Below, one piece after another: positions 36,976 through 48,305 of a DNA stretch of 64,000 nt (its first letter is position 1; each line of letters begins with the position of its first letter). Both the position numbers and the translations under genes were made by a program. Under the pieces are notes generated by a model, which worked only from the letters and a program-made list of their open reading frames with translations, was not told the origin of the DNA and searched no databases. The stretch spans positions 28,274,501 to 28,338,500 of the forward strand of contig OY727094.1 in assembly GCA_963402885.1 (NCBI GenBank). The letters run 5' to 3'. This DNA is from Antedon bifida. Lineage: Eukaryota > Echinodermata > Crinoidea > Comatulida > Antedonidae.

Positions 36976-37156
36976 CTTATTTACTCTATTACAAGTGTAT
37001 TATTTGAAAAGAATATTGTAGGATACTTACCAAGACGAAACATTAAGGTAATTCCAACAGTTTTCGTTCGACTTTGTTAGGATGCTTGGAGTACATTTTA
37101 AAGAAAAGATTTTTTTTTCGTAGGTTCTTAAGAAATCATAAAAAATGATTGTTAAA

Positions 37157-37298
37157 GTTAAAGCTCTGTCTCTACACTATAGCTGTCAAATGTTATGTGA
37201 TCAAAAATGTCATATCACTACTATAATATTTGGAAATATCACAATTATTTTATTTTGTGCACATCACACTTTTTTGTCAGAGTTAGACAGAGCTTAAG
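37157..37298. repeat. MITE family 1 in intron 1 of pseudogene C
   Basis: A copy with internal deletion: TTAAAGCTCTGTCTCTACAC at the left and GACAGAGCTTAA at the right. It occupies the same intron site as in genes B and D. Confidence 0.7.
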
Positions 37299-37640
37299 TT
37301 AATAAGAAAAAATAATATAAATCAAAACTCCATAACTGCACTTGAACACATCAACCACAGGCAGGCCTAACAAACATTAAAATGGTTGTATTAATATTAT
37401 CGTAAAGTGTTTTAATGCATATTTAGAGCTAAAAATTAGCTTTCAGTAATACTTGAAGTTCAACATAATTTAATGTTTTTTATTTACACAAATAACAAAC
37501 TTAAATCGAGCCCAAAAGGGTTTATAATATAATTTTTTATCATAATCGGGTGGATTTTTCATCTTTTCAAACACAGTGAGTGACCGTACAAAGCGAAGCA
37601 TCTGTGAAGATCATCACACAGCTTCCTATCGACGCTGTTC

Positions 37641-38786
37641 ATCGGAAGTTTGTGCGATTCCTGTCTTATAACTGTGTTTATTTTGCCTTTTCCATTGATT
37701 CTGTCAGCAATCGTCGAACGATATCTGATATGGTTTTTTTTATATAATATTTTAAATTCTAAATATGATCGACTGTTTATTAACAGTTCCAAAGATTTTC
37801 CCATGTATATGTATAGGGAATAATTCTTGTTATCTCTGAAAGTACAATGTTAGACATGAAACATGTGTCATTTTAGTGCCAAATTCTTAATCAATTTAAT
37901 TTACACTCAATTTTTAATATACATACAACGTAGGTGCGGCTACGTGGTTGGTGAGTGTGCAGCAGCTACCCACCCTAGCAGCGCGACGAGTTCGGTTAGC
38001 GCGTGAAAACTATTTCCTATTCCTACTATTTTCTCTATGATATTGACCATCGTCTTTTCTCATCATTTTCCTAGAGGGATGTTTTTTTAGGTTACGAGGG
38101 CCGGAGGTCTGAGAAAGAGGGGCTTGGCCCGATCGGGTCAATAGGCGTAGATATAGAATCTAGCTTGAATCTAGACTACGGCGTAGATGCAGCCACTGCG
38201 TTTTATTTTCCTGTTTACGAAAAATGATTAGGCCTAGGCCTAGAAATAATATACATTTATAAACCTTAAAACTACAGTTCAAAATACACTTAAACGTGGA
38301 ATCTTCAACAACTTCTAATTTAATTGTTTAATGAAATGACATTTTTATTGGGTTCAAATGGTTGTGTCAAAAGCGGCATTAGAGGAAACATCCGCCAAAA
38401 ATGTTTAATCGCCTTAAAAAACTGTATATGATCATTTCACTGAATTTATTAGTAACAAAATTAATGGAAAAATCATACGCCATTATTGCGTTGTCTATTT
38501 CACACATATTAATGCATGTTACAAATTGCAAATACCAAAAACAAATTTGTATAATATTTGTTAATGTCGCCCTCTACTGATGGGTATTTCTAAAGCTAAG
38601 ACCATGTAGAGAGAATAATTTTGTCAGAATAAGAGCTGACCCACTTAATCGAAATCCTCAAAACGAATATGATTAGGCCTATAGTATGTATTTAAAAAAT
38701 TGATGAATGATGATTTGTATTTTTTAGAAATGATTGAACTAGGCTAGGCTAGTGTTACTACAAATAATAATATTGATGTTGACAAC
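37641..38786. other. Spacer upstream of the DED-LRR gene
   Basis: Presumably holds the promoter of the + strand DED-LRR gene, and the breakpoint at which homology to the ML tandem unit stops (about 37640). A slightly more GC-rich stretch lies at 37930-38200. I see no coding exon. Confidence 0.5.
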
Positions 38787-41700
38787 ATGGCACAAGCAAG
38801 CAACAAGCAAGGTGAGCTTTACTGTTGAATAATTTTTATTGCTGAAAGAATACATTACTGTTACATGGAAATTATAATTACTGATATATTATATCAGTAA
38901 TTCTAATTTCCATGTAAGTAATGTTGTCCATGCGATAGGGTGCCGCATAATGTTCTTTTAAAAGTGATACAAATTTTCAATGCAAAAATTGCGGATTGCT
39001 CATTCTTCTGATATATATTCGTTGCTGAAAGTGGTTACCGTATTTACTTGAATATTTTTAGGGGTGATGGGGGTATGGTTTCGAGGGAGGTGTTTTATTT
39101 TTTATAGTGTGATATGCTAACATAACCAAATAAATATAATAGATAGGAAAAAATACAATACAATTAATATCGAGAAGTGATCAAAATACAGTAAAATTTG
39201 TATCAAAATGCTTGGTAAATTGTAGATAATGTCAATCAATGAATTATAATACAAATAGAAATGTGTTGTAATACAATAATGTGTAGATAATGCATGTGGT
39301 GGGGCATTCATTTGAGTAAATAAATAAAGGCCCATGGCCTTTTTTTCGAGGTTGTTCGTTTATTTAAAATGATGTTCTATGGGGGCTTTTATTCGGAAGA
39401 GCCGTTTATTCAAATCACTACAGGTTTTGAAAAACAATTGAAACTTTACTTTACCGTTCTATAGAAGCTGATTTTCAACAAGTTTTAGTAGAAATTTCAA
39501 GTTGGTATGATGATCGTTCACTAATTACGAAGTTAAAAGTGTTGTGCCGTGGCATTATTGAAGAAACAGACTTGGATAAAGTTTCTACTACAATAGGTTT
39601 ACTGCATCAATTGATTGATTATGGAGAGCTTAGTGCTACCAATCTAACCATTCTTTATGAAATAATACAACTAACTAAACAGTTTGGTGTGATAGGCAAA
39701 CTTAAAAATATCCTACCATCTTTTCCTGAAAGTAAAGTTATTAGAGAATGCCTAATTTCAAAATTTAGTATTCGTCGACAAAATATCATGAAATTAGGAA
39801 ATACACTAATAAAGGAAGATGTGGTAAAAATTGACGGGCGGTACAATAATCCACTAAAAGAGTATGAAGATAGTTGGAGTATGATCATAGATCTTGAACA
39901 CAGCAAAATAATTTGTGAAGAAAAAGAAATAAAATGTGAAGAGTTTATTGAAACTCTGAAAAGGCTAGAACTATCTTCAGCTGAGGAAGCTTTTACAGGT
40001 GAGTTAAGTGATTCTAAAAAGATACACATGTAACTATTTTATCATACAAACCCACACAAGACAACAAAAAATGTTATCATAATGATAGTACTGTATATTA
40101 TATTGTGAAAATAAATAAAAATTGAATACTTGTGATTTGTTCAAATTACTTGCGTTGAATGTATCCTTGCATTGTGATAGTGACACCCAAGTTTAAGGAA
40201 GGTGTTTTGGCTAGATTAAATTTTTTATGAATACAATGTCACTACTTAAAAAATAGATCCAAAATTCTACCTACCATTTAAAGTGCATCCACATTTTTTG
40301 GAAAGCCAAAAATGATTTTTTGAGAATTTACTAATGCACTGAAGACATATAATTTCTGTCATGATGTAACTGAAAACTCCTTCTGTATTACTGTTTTTAA
40401 AACTATTTCTGTATTTTACTACCAGGTGTGGTGATATCTGTAGTCATAAAACTGCGTGATGAAATTCAGCCAGGTTTACAGGGAGCTCATGAAGGATATC
40501 CACTACCTACAAATGCAAAAGATTTGATTTATCAGCTTAACAAATATAAGGACACTTTGCCATTAAAAGATACAAAAGAAGCTTTTGAACTACTCAGGGC
40601 TATTTCTGACTATTATAAAGATATTTCTTTAGAATTATACAAGGCTGTACAGAATTCTATAGAATTTCATTTATTTGTAAACGATCATAGAAGACTTGAG
40701 GATCTATGGCAAATGCATCTCAATGGAAAACTTCTACGAGATTTAGCAGACATATTAATTTCAAAGGATCATCAGTCACAGTTTCTAGAAACATGGGTAA
40801 CATACATCGATGAGAAAAGATACAATGCTGCCTTGAGTACCCTAAAGGAAAAAAGTAATTACATTATGATGATTTAGATATTTTTTACAATAATGATAAT
40901 CAAAAATATAAGTGTAGTAAATTGCCAACCTATTTTATTTGGTTTTTTTTAAACAGACGTGATAAAAGAAGATCCTAACAACATGCAATGCGAGATAGTT
41001 GGTATGTAGCAGGAACAGAACATAGAATTATTAATATTATTGACTCACTAAAGATTTTAAATTATATTATTATTATTTAGATTATAAATACAATTTTTGC
41101 ACTATGAATAAACTAAGAAGTCTCACTCTCAATCTCATTATCACAGTTTGTGCTTTATAAATACTGGGTATTTAAAAATAACTTGAGCAAATTGCTTTTT
41201 TAAAAAACAGATAAATCTGATTCAGTCTTTGAGGAAATGCAAAAAAAAGATCAAAGTCCAGATGAGCTTAAATCAGATGCAGGTGAGGTAGTTTTTACAC
41301 ACAAAAAATTGTAGCGAAAAACAAAGCCCAGTATATAGGTTATTATGTACCGGGACTTTTAAAATCACGGTATTGGTGGTATATAGTTATTGCAATGCCC
41401 TCAATCAAATCACCTTCAACTATATTTTGAACCAGGCCCCTCAGTAAAGTCAATGTTTGTATAGTAATATTTTGGCAAATGATAGAGTAAACATCATTGG
41501 AATGACATTCAAACAACACTGCGTTTTGCCGTGATGTTTAGTTTACTGCAAGTTTATATTAGTTTATAGCAGTGCTTATTTGAATAATGTGTTTATTTCA
41601 TTTATTGTAAGTGTATTAACTTTTCTTTGAAACAGGGAGATCAGAGGATGCCATTGATTCAGTTAAGGTAATGTCAAAAGATGATCAAAGACCACAGAAA

Positions 41701-44334
41701 CTCAAATCAGACACGGGTGAGATGTTAGCATTTTCATATACCTTAAGATCCAGTACTGTCTGCAGATTGGATATATATGTTTTATAATAACATGACTTTA
41801 AATAAATGTACAATACTAATCAAATATTGTTTATCTCTGTAATTGTGTTCTTTATTAAATAGTGTTGATCTCTGTAATTGTGTTCTTTATTAAGTAATGC
41901 ATTATTATTTAGAATTTAGTCATTTTCTATTTAATGTTTTAGATGTGTTAAGAGTTTATGTCAAAAAAAGGTTTGCAACAAAATTGAAACTATCAGGTGA
42001 AGGTAGGTTTACACAAACTTCACATCATATGGCAATTATAACTTGTGAACAATTTACATATGCAAAATTAGAATTAGAGTAAAGTTTCTTCAGATTCAGA
42101 AATTTGTTTTCCAGAGACAAATGTTATTTTAATTTAGCACAATACAATAATAAAGTTAACAAATGGGTTAAAAAGTTAAAATATAGTTACAGTATGTATT
42201 TGAAATACAAAATCCATGTTACTTTTTAAACCTTTGATTTCCTATTGTATTTAAACCATCACATCAAGGCTGTAAAATTATTTTTTGAAGTTATTTTTTG
42301 TTTAAATCAATTAATTTCTGCAGTCAAGTAAGTGCAGCACCAGAACCTCACAACATTGTGGGTTAATTGGTAGACATATCGTTAATAATCTAGATACATG
42401 TATTTTATTTTTAAATAAAATATCACAAATACCACTTTGATTATGTTTTTTAGGTTTGTACCTTGCTAAATATTTTGTGATTGCTTTTTACCATAGTTTC
42501 TGGTGACAGTCAAGACATTGCCCCAGTTCAACATTTAGAAGTTCAATGTACAATAACAGATAAACCATACATAGATGAGATATGTAACACTTTAAGAAAA
42601 TTTGGCCATTCCATGATGTCTGGTAAGAGGGATATAACTGATGATGATATCGTTAAGAAACTAGTTGAAAAGAAATTGACATTGTCATTCTTTAAAATGA
42701 TTAAAGACACGGATTCACCACATGAAATTGGTAGAATGCTTGCTCATTTTGTCATTGTTCTACAAGATGAAGCTTACTTGTTAGGGAAAAGCATTCTTGT
42801 GGGTACTCATGATGAGGTAAAGAGTTTAATTATCGAGTATCAGAAACTTAATTTGAAATACAATATGACGACATTCAGAGTTTCTAAAAATTCTAGGTGT
42901 TTTTCTACATCATTTCTCGTTCATCTATTAAGCAATGCACCTGAACTTCATAAACTGAGTATATATAATTGTAGTTCAACAGGTGTTATTTTGATGGAGA
43001 CTGTTAGTACACTATCAAAAGAAAATGTTGTGTTGGGATTAAGTAATCTTGATATCATTGAGAATGATCTTAGTAAAATCACAGGTTCATCACTTGCCAC
43101 ACTACTGTCCATGTCTACTAACCTGCGACACCTCCGTTTAAGTGAGTGTAGCCTATCAGGTGGGACTGTAAATGATATGGTCCGTGAGTGTGTTGCAAAC
43201 AACCTAACACTGGGATTAGAGTATCTTAGTTTTCATGACAATGATCTCAGTTGTATGAAAGGTTCTTCACTCACTGATTTTCTATCTATTTCTACAAAAC
43301 TACAGCGCATACGCATGAGCATGTGCTGCCTGTCAACTTCTATTTTAGGTGAGGTAGTTGGTGAGTGTATTACTAATGACTTAAACCTGAAATTAAATTA
43401 TCTTGATATTAGTGAGAATGATTTCTATGATATTACCGGTGTTTTACTTGCAAAATTGCTGACTATTACTCCTGAACTGAAACACCTGTATATGAGTAAG
43501 TGCCAATTGTCTGGCGGTATTGTAAATGATATGGTGTGTGAATGTATTAGGAGAGATATTGTGTTGGAATTAGCAAAGCTTGATATCAGTGACAATAATC
43601 TCACTGATATCAATGGATCATCAATTGCAACATTGCTAATGATTACTCCTAAACTGAAACATCTGTTTCTGGGGAATTACAGTCTGTCGGGTGTAGTTTT
43701 AAATTATATGCTCAATGAGCGCGTTAGTACTAAAATCAAAATTAAATTAACTTATCTTGATATTGGAAACAATGATCTAAGTAAAGTAAAGGGTTATTTA
43801 CTTGCAACAATGTTGGAAGTTGCCCCTGAACTGAAAGAACTGTATATGAATAAGTGCAGTTTATCAGGTGGCATTGTAAATTATATGCTCAATGAGTGCG
43901 TTAGTAGAAAAATCAAAATTAAATTAACTCATCTTTATATTAGAAACAATGATCTAAATAAAGTAAAGGGTTATTCACTTGCAACAATGTTGGAAGTTGC
44001 CCCTGAACTGAAAGAACTGTATATGAATAAGTGCAGTTTGTCAGGTGACATTGTAAATGATATGCTCGATGAGTGCGTTAGTAGAAAAATCAAAATTCAA
44101 TTAACTCATCTTGATATTGGAAACAATGATCTAAGTAATGTAAAGGGTTATTCACTTGCACCAATGTTGGAAGTTGCCCCTAAACCTGAACTGAAAGATT
44201 CTTCACTTGAATTATTTCTGCGTGAAGTTGCTAGTGAAATAAAAAGCCTTTCCATAAATAAGTTCAATCTATCTGCTGTACTTGTAGACAATTTGCTAAG
44301 AATGTGTGTTGAAAGAAAAATAGAGTTGATTTAG
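38787..44334 (+). CDS. Death effector domain-LRR protein
   Basis: A predicted 1025-aa cytoplasmic protein. Exons: 38787-38811, 39465-39998, 40426-40854, 40957-41001, 41211-41282, 41636-41716, 41943-41996, 42497-44334; all internal introns are phase 1. Residues about 10-95 match a death effector domain (FQQVLVEISSWYDD, LKVLCRGII, LLHQLIDYGELS, NLTILYEII); the usual RxDL charge motif is degenerate (KQFGVIGKL). Residues 96-330 are helical and unassigned. Exons 4-7 encode short acidic, lysine-rich linkers. Exon 8 has about 150 helical residues, then a ribonuclease-inhibitor-like LRR array (LxxLDIxxNDLS, LxxLxMxxCxLSGG) from about 560 to the end. No Walker A or B motif is visible, so no NACHT domain. 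Death-fold proteins of this kind recruit caspases or adaptors and LRRs sense ligands; a role in innate signalling is inference. The small first exon is the least certain part. Confidence 0.72.
38853..38923. repeat. Palindrome in intron 1 of the DED-LRR gene
   Basis: The left arm, starting CATTACTGTTACATGGAAAT, and the right arm, ending ATTTCCATGTAAGTAATG, are reverse complements over about 34 bases with a few mismatches and almost no loop. It is probably a small DNA-element remnant. Confidence 0.6.
39040..39420. repeat. Probable interspersed repeat in intron 1 of the DED-LRR gene
   Basis: The left edge, ACCGTATTTACTTGAATATT followed by G-rich and TTTATT blocks, and the right edge, GGGGGCTTTTATTCGGAAGA, have the look of a widespread invertebrate short repeat. 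I see no second copy in the window, so the call rests on resemblance only. Confidence 0.3.
43801..44180 (+). repeat. 177-base tandem units within the LRR exon
   Basis: Three copies of a 59-codon unit start at 43801, 43978 and 44155 (CTTGCAACAATGTTGGAAGT). The first two are nearly identical at DNA level and the third is cut short, with a small CCTAAACCTGAACTG stutter at its end. Each unit encodes two LRRs. The earlier LRR pairs in the same exon are much more diverged. Confidence 0.85.
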
Positions 44335-45290
44335 TTAATCTTGAATGTCAATTGTCTTCCACTTTCAACGTAATTCTTAAGACATTCCAGATTTTCAGAT
44401 TTTACATTTGTTTTTATAAATTGTGTCTTTTAACTATAATTTTTTAACCAACATTTCAAATTGTACATCGGAAGATTATTAATTAATAGTAATATCAAGA
44501 TTTTAAATTGGATTGAAGTAATCTGTTATTGTTTGTACAAAGCAATAATTAAATTTATTAAGTGTATAGAAATAATATATAAACTATACATTCACACAAA
44601 TTTAATTTAAAAAAATAAATAAATATAAAACATATAAGATTATTCTATGTTTACTTTTTTTGTCCGTGAAATGAATATTTAATGTCACTTTCGCCTTGAT
44701 GGAAAATATGGACTAAGTCACCTACCTTGAATATTATGTAGTTTCTGCTAGGATATTTTGTGTGGATTATCTTCTCTGGTTATTCCGACTATAATGTGAT
44801 ACTTTCTATGGGCCCGTTCAGGTGTAGTAATTTACCCGTGTGGTTGGTTACCTACTAAAGTTAGCAATAAATGGTCCATCTTTGCGAGTATATTAACTAA
44901 GCCTGAATATGTCCTATGCACTTACGGTAAATGTAATTCATCCTCTTTTGTAAGCCATGTGCTCGAATAAAATCTTAGTATAAGTTCCAGGATACAGAAA
45001 GTAAGATTTGTATTATCTTCATTTTCTCTCTCTCTTTCAATTTCTTTTTGTTAGACAGTGACCAAATCAATAGAGTTGATTTAGTTAATCTTGAATGTCA
45101 ATTGTCTTTCACTTCCAACGTAATTCTTAAGACATTCCAGATTTTCAGATTTGTTTTTATATATTTTCTCTTTTAACTATAATTTTTTTAACCAACATTT
45201 CAAATTGTACATCGGAAGATTATTAATTAATAGTATCAAGATTTTAAATTGGATTTAAGTAATCTGTTATTGTTTGTATAAAGCAATATG
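44321..45290 (+). repeat. Direct duplication of the DED-LRR gene 3' end
   Basis: The stop-codon region and following 200 bases (44321-44545, starting ATAGAGTTGATTTAGTTAAT) recur at 45069-45290 with few differences. The second copy carries only a few codons' worth of coding sequence, so it is a non-coding leftover of an unequal exchange. Confidence 0.8.
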
Positions 45291-46122
45291 CCATGACAGT
45301 GACCAAATTCCCCCAATCAACGTATTTTCTATTTTAATGTGTTATAGCTTTGAACTGTATATAAGAGTAATTTAATGTTTGTCAATGGTAATATATATAA
45401 AGTTTAATATGTTTGTATTTTTTCTGAAAAACAGTCAAGTTTATATGTAAAATAAAGCTTAATTGTTATTATTTATTTGAGTATGTTCATCTGCATAATT
45501 GTTGTATACTGTACTTGGAATTATTTCAAGAAATTGTTTACTACAGATGTTTTGGATTCATTGGCTCCATTAAAAAACTCTAAAGATAAACATACCGAAC
45601 AACTGGTTGAAGAAGAGATATATATTAAAAGAAGATATGATAAGCACAATTAATTTAAATACTTCAACAACAACATTTATTTAGAAACAGTTCAAGAAAT
45701 AAAAGCAGCATACATTACTTACAATAACTTAAATGGTAACATTAAATAAGAACTGTTTCAGGGATTGGAAAAAGAAGTAAAAGAACTTGCCAAATACCAA
45801 CCCCTAAACAAAAATAACAAAAAAGCAACTGCATGACAAATCATTAGTTAATAGTAGATCTATAAATTATAATCCTAAAAAAATTCATAAATGTTTTAGA
45901 TATTTCATTTAACAAAATAAAAAATCTAATTACGGCACATTATTTGTATTTGGAAATATATGTTTTTTTATATACTATCAAGATTAAGTTGTTTCTACTG
46001 TAAATTTTCACGCAGTTTTACGGGCTGACAAACCGGAACAATTTATCACGATTACCAATTATTGAACAAGGAATATTAATTTATTACAGTGATTATTTTT
46101 AACGGACATGTGAATACGTCTT
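44335..46122. other. Spacer between DED-LRR gene and ML gene D
   Basis: Contains the 3' flank of the DED-LRR gene, its duplicated tail, and (45474-46080) the segment shared with 34245-34850. AATAAA-like motifs are frequent (for example near 44612 and 45450), and the true poly(A) site cannot be chosen by eye. No gene is recognised. Confidence 0.55.
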
Positions 46123-48305
46123 CTACTTGTAGATATTTAGTTGACCCTTGACACAAAAAGCCGTCTGATCGTAATAATTCGAAACAATAATCTTAGCATC
46201 CATCTGTCCAATCTACAAAATAAAAGACCATTTTACATTTTTAATCCGAGAAAACTAAACGTATTCTAATATTGCATGTCACGTGTTTAAAATAAAAGTT
46301 TCGTGTTTGTGAAAATGTTAGTAATCGCTAATGGCAATTAAAAAAATATCCATCACAAAATATATTGCGATACCACCTTGATTTTTATTAAATAAATGTT
46401 TTTGTCATGAGTATTAGCCGTAACTACAATACATCAAATCTTTTAATATTTTTTTTAACTGAATGTGTTTTATTTACCGGTAGCTGCATATTAGGCCTGC
46501 ATTCAGCGGAAAGTTGTACCCAATCTAAAAGGCAAAAAAGCATTCGAAGTTAATTGTGTGAAAATCATTATTCCATATTCCATTCATATGTCGTCGTTAT
46601 CCACATGTCGTCGTCATCCACATGTCGTTGTTATCCACATGTCGTCGTCATCATCAACAACATCGTCGTTCATCGCTGATAATAATCATTATCATCACAA
46701 TGCTGTCAGCTAGCTACAGTTCTCTAAACCAGGTTATTGTTAATCAACAATAAATAGCAGTAACTTTACCATTTTCTTTTAAGGGAAATGGGCAAGGTAT
46801 ATCTGGAATATTAGAGCAATCAAACGCCCCGCCGTAGTGAATTGGTGGTGCTCCTTTATAGAGTGTTACGGAGATATCGGCCAGAACACTGATAAGGTCA
46901 GCATCTGACAGAAAAAACAAAAATTATTTGAGTATTCAACTCAGCGGTTAATATAATAATAATAATAATATAATATAACTGTTTTCGTTAAACTATATTT
47001 TCATTACATTTTACATATTTAAAAATTATCATATTATATGATACGGTCTCTCTCAACAATATACACGTCTACAGTTGAACAGACTTATTTATTTACTATA
47101 TTACAAGTATGTTATTTGAAAAGAACATTGCAGGATACTTACCAAGACGAAACATTACGGTAATTTCAACAGTTTTCGTTCGACTGGTTAGGATGCTTGG
47201 AGTACTTATTATACGAAAAGATTTCTCTTTCGTAGAATCTGAAGAAATCATAACAAAAAATGATTGTTAAGTTAAAGCTCTCTCTACACTAGCTATCAAA
47301 TGTTATGTGATCAAAAATGTGATGAGCCCATATATGGACATGATAATGTCATATCACTACTATATTTGGGAATATCACTATCGTATTATTTTGTGCACAT
47401 CACACTTTTTTAGACAGAGCTTAAGTTAATAAAAAAAAAACAATATTTTAAAATCAAAACTCCCTAACTGCACTTGAACACATCAACCAAAGACAGGCCT
47501 AACACACGTTAAAATGGTTGTATTATTATTATCGTAAAGTGTTTTTAATGCATAGAGCTAAAAATTAGCTTTCAGTAATACTTTAATTTGAACATAATTT
47601 AATGTTTTTTATTTACACAAATAACAAACTTTTTTTTCATACGCATCCAATAGCGATTAACTCCCCAATTACTGGATGATTAACTTATTTAATCATTTTA
47701 TCGTGCTTATAAACTAATTCTCATTTGAGACTTAGAGAGAGTTGAAAGAGTTACAACCTTGGTACTAGTTCCCTGGACCCTGGGAGGCAACACGTTAGAC
47801 CACCAAGATACATTGAGGAGAATTTGTGTTTACAATGATCCAAGTTATGAAATCTCTTCCCAATTTTTCGTCCAAATATAACCTAAAACCTCTCTGGATG
47901 CAGCTTATATTATAAGGTTTCTTTTAGATGCGCTTTATTAGTTGTTCTACTGGACTATGATCCCCAATGTCTTCTTAGTTATACCATCGGTGTAGCGTTA
48001 ATTGCTTACAAAGATGATGAAGTTAAAAAATACCCTGGCCGACCAGGCGGTTCAGAAATGTCCCTGCCTGAGCAACAACAACTATAATTTCACATATCAA
48101 AATAGTCTAACTTACCACATGATTCCAAGTCAAAGGAAGAATCGTTCGTCTTTGCTTTGAGCCCTAAAGGTTTATAATATAATTTGTTATCATAATCGGG
48201 TGGATGTTTCATCTTTTCAAACACAGTGACTGAACAAAGTGAAGCATCTGTAAAGACCATCACACAGCTTCCTATCAAAAGCAGAAAAAGAATCCGATTC
48301 ATCAT
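46123..48305 (-). CDS. Secreted ML-like lipid-recognition protein, copy D
   Basis: A predicted 185-aa protein. Exons on the minus strand: 48116-48305, 47143-47238, 46770-46904, 46478-46524, 46123-46212. The signal peptide is MMNRILFLLLIGSCVMVFTDA. The mature sequence differs from copy B at only a few positions visible by eye (for example CSVTVF for CSLTVF, STKEKSFRII for PTKEKSFRVI, IIVSNYYDQTAF for IMVSNYYDQTAV). The six cysteines, intron phases, intronic MITE and minisatellite are all shared with B. The family assignment carries the same caution as for B: an ML-like lipid pocket is probable, and function is not shown. It lies beyond the DED-LRR gene but in the same orientation as the other copies. 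Confidence 0.62.
47272..47422. repeat. MITE family 1 in intron 1 of ML gene D
   Basis: It is almost identical to the copy in gene B, including the CCATATATGGACATGATAAT core, and sits at the same intron site. Confidence 0.75.

Larger units (their letters stand above)
35426..37640 (-). pseudogene. Broken ML-like gene, copy C
   Basis: Five regions line up with the exons of copies B and D. Exon 3 (about 36272-36406) and exon 4 (about 35794-35840) are intact. Exon 5 (35426-35514) has lost the base context of its acceptor and has a TAA about nine codons before the normal stop. Exon 2 (about 37026-37122) has an expanded A run and an in-frame stop. Exon 1 (about 37506-37640) lacks its last part (SSFDLESCG equivalent and donor), and its signal-peptide half is scrambled. 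A 390-base insertion lies in intron 2. Several independent lesions make it a clear pseudogene. Confidence 0.8.

Noticed and set aside
42481-42496. Start of the LRR protein at 42481 as a separate gene
   Set aside because: That frame starts with TTG, and CCATAG|TTTCTGG is a good acceptor in the phase left by the preceding exon, so the LRR part is the last exon of the DED gene.
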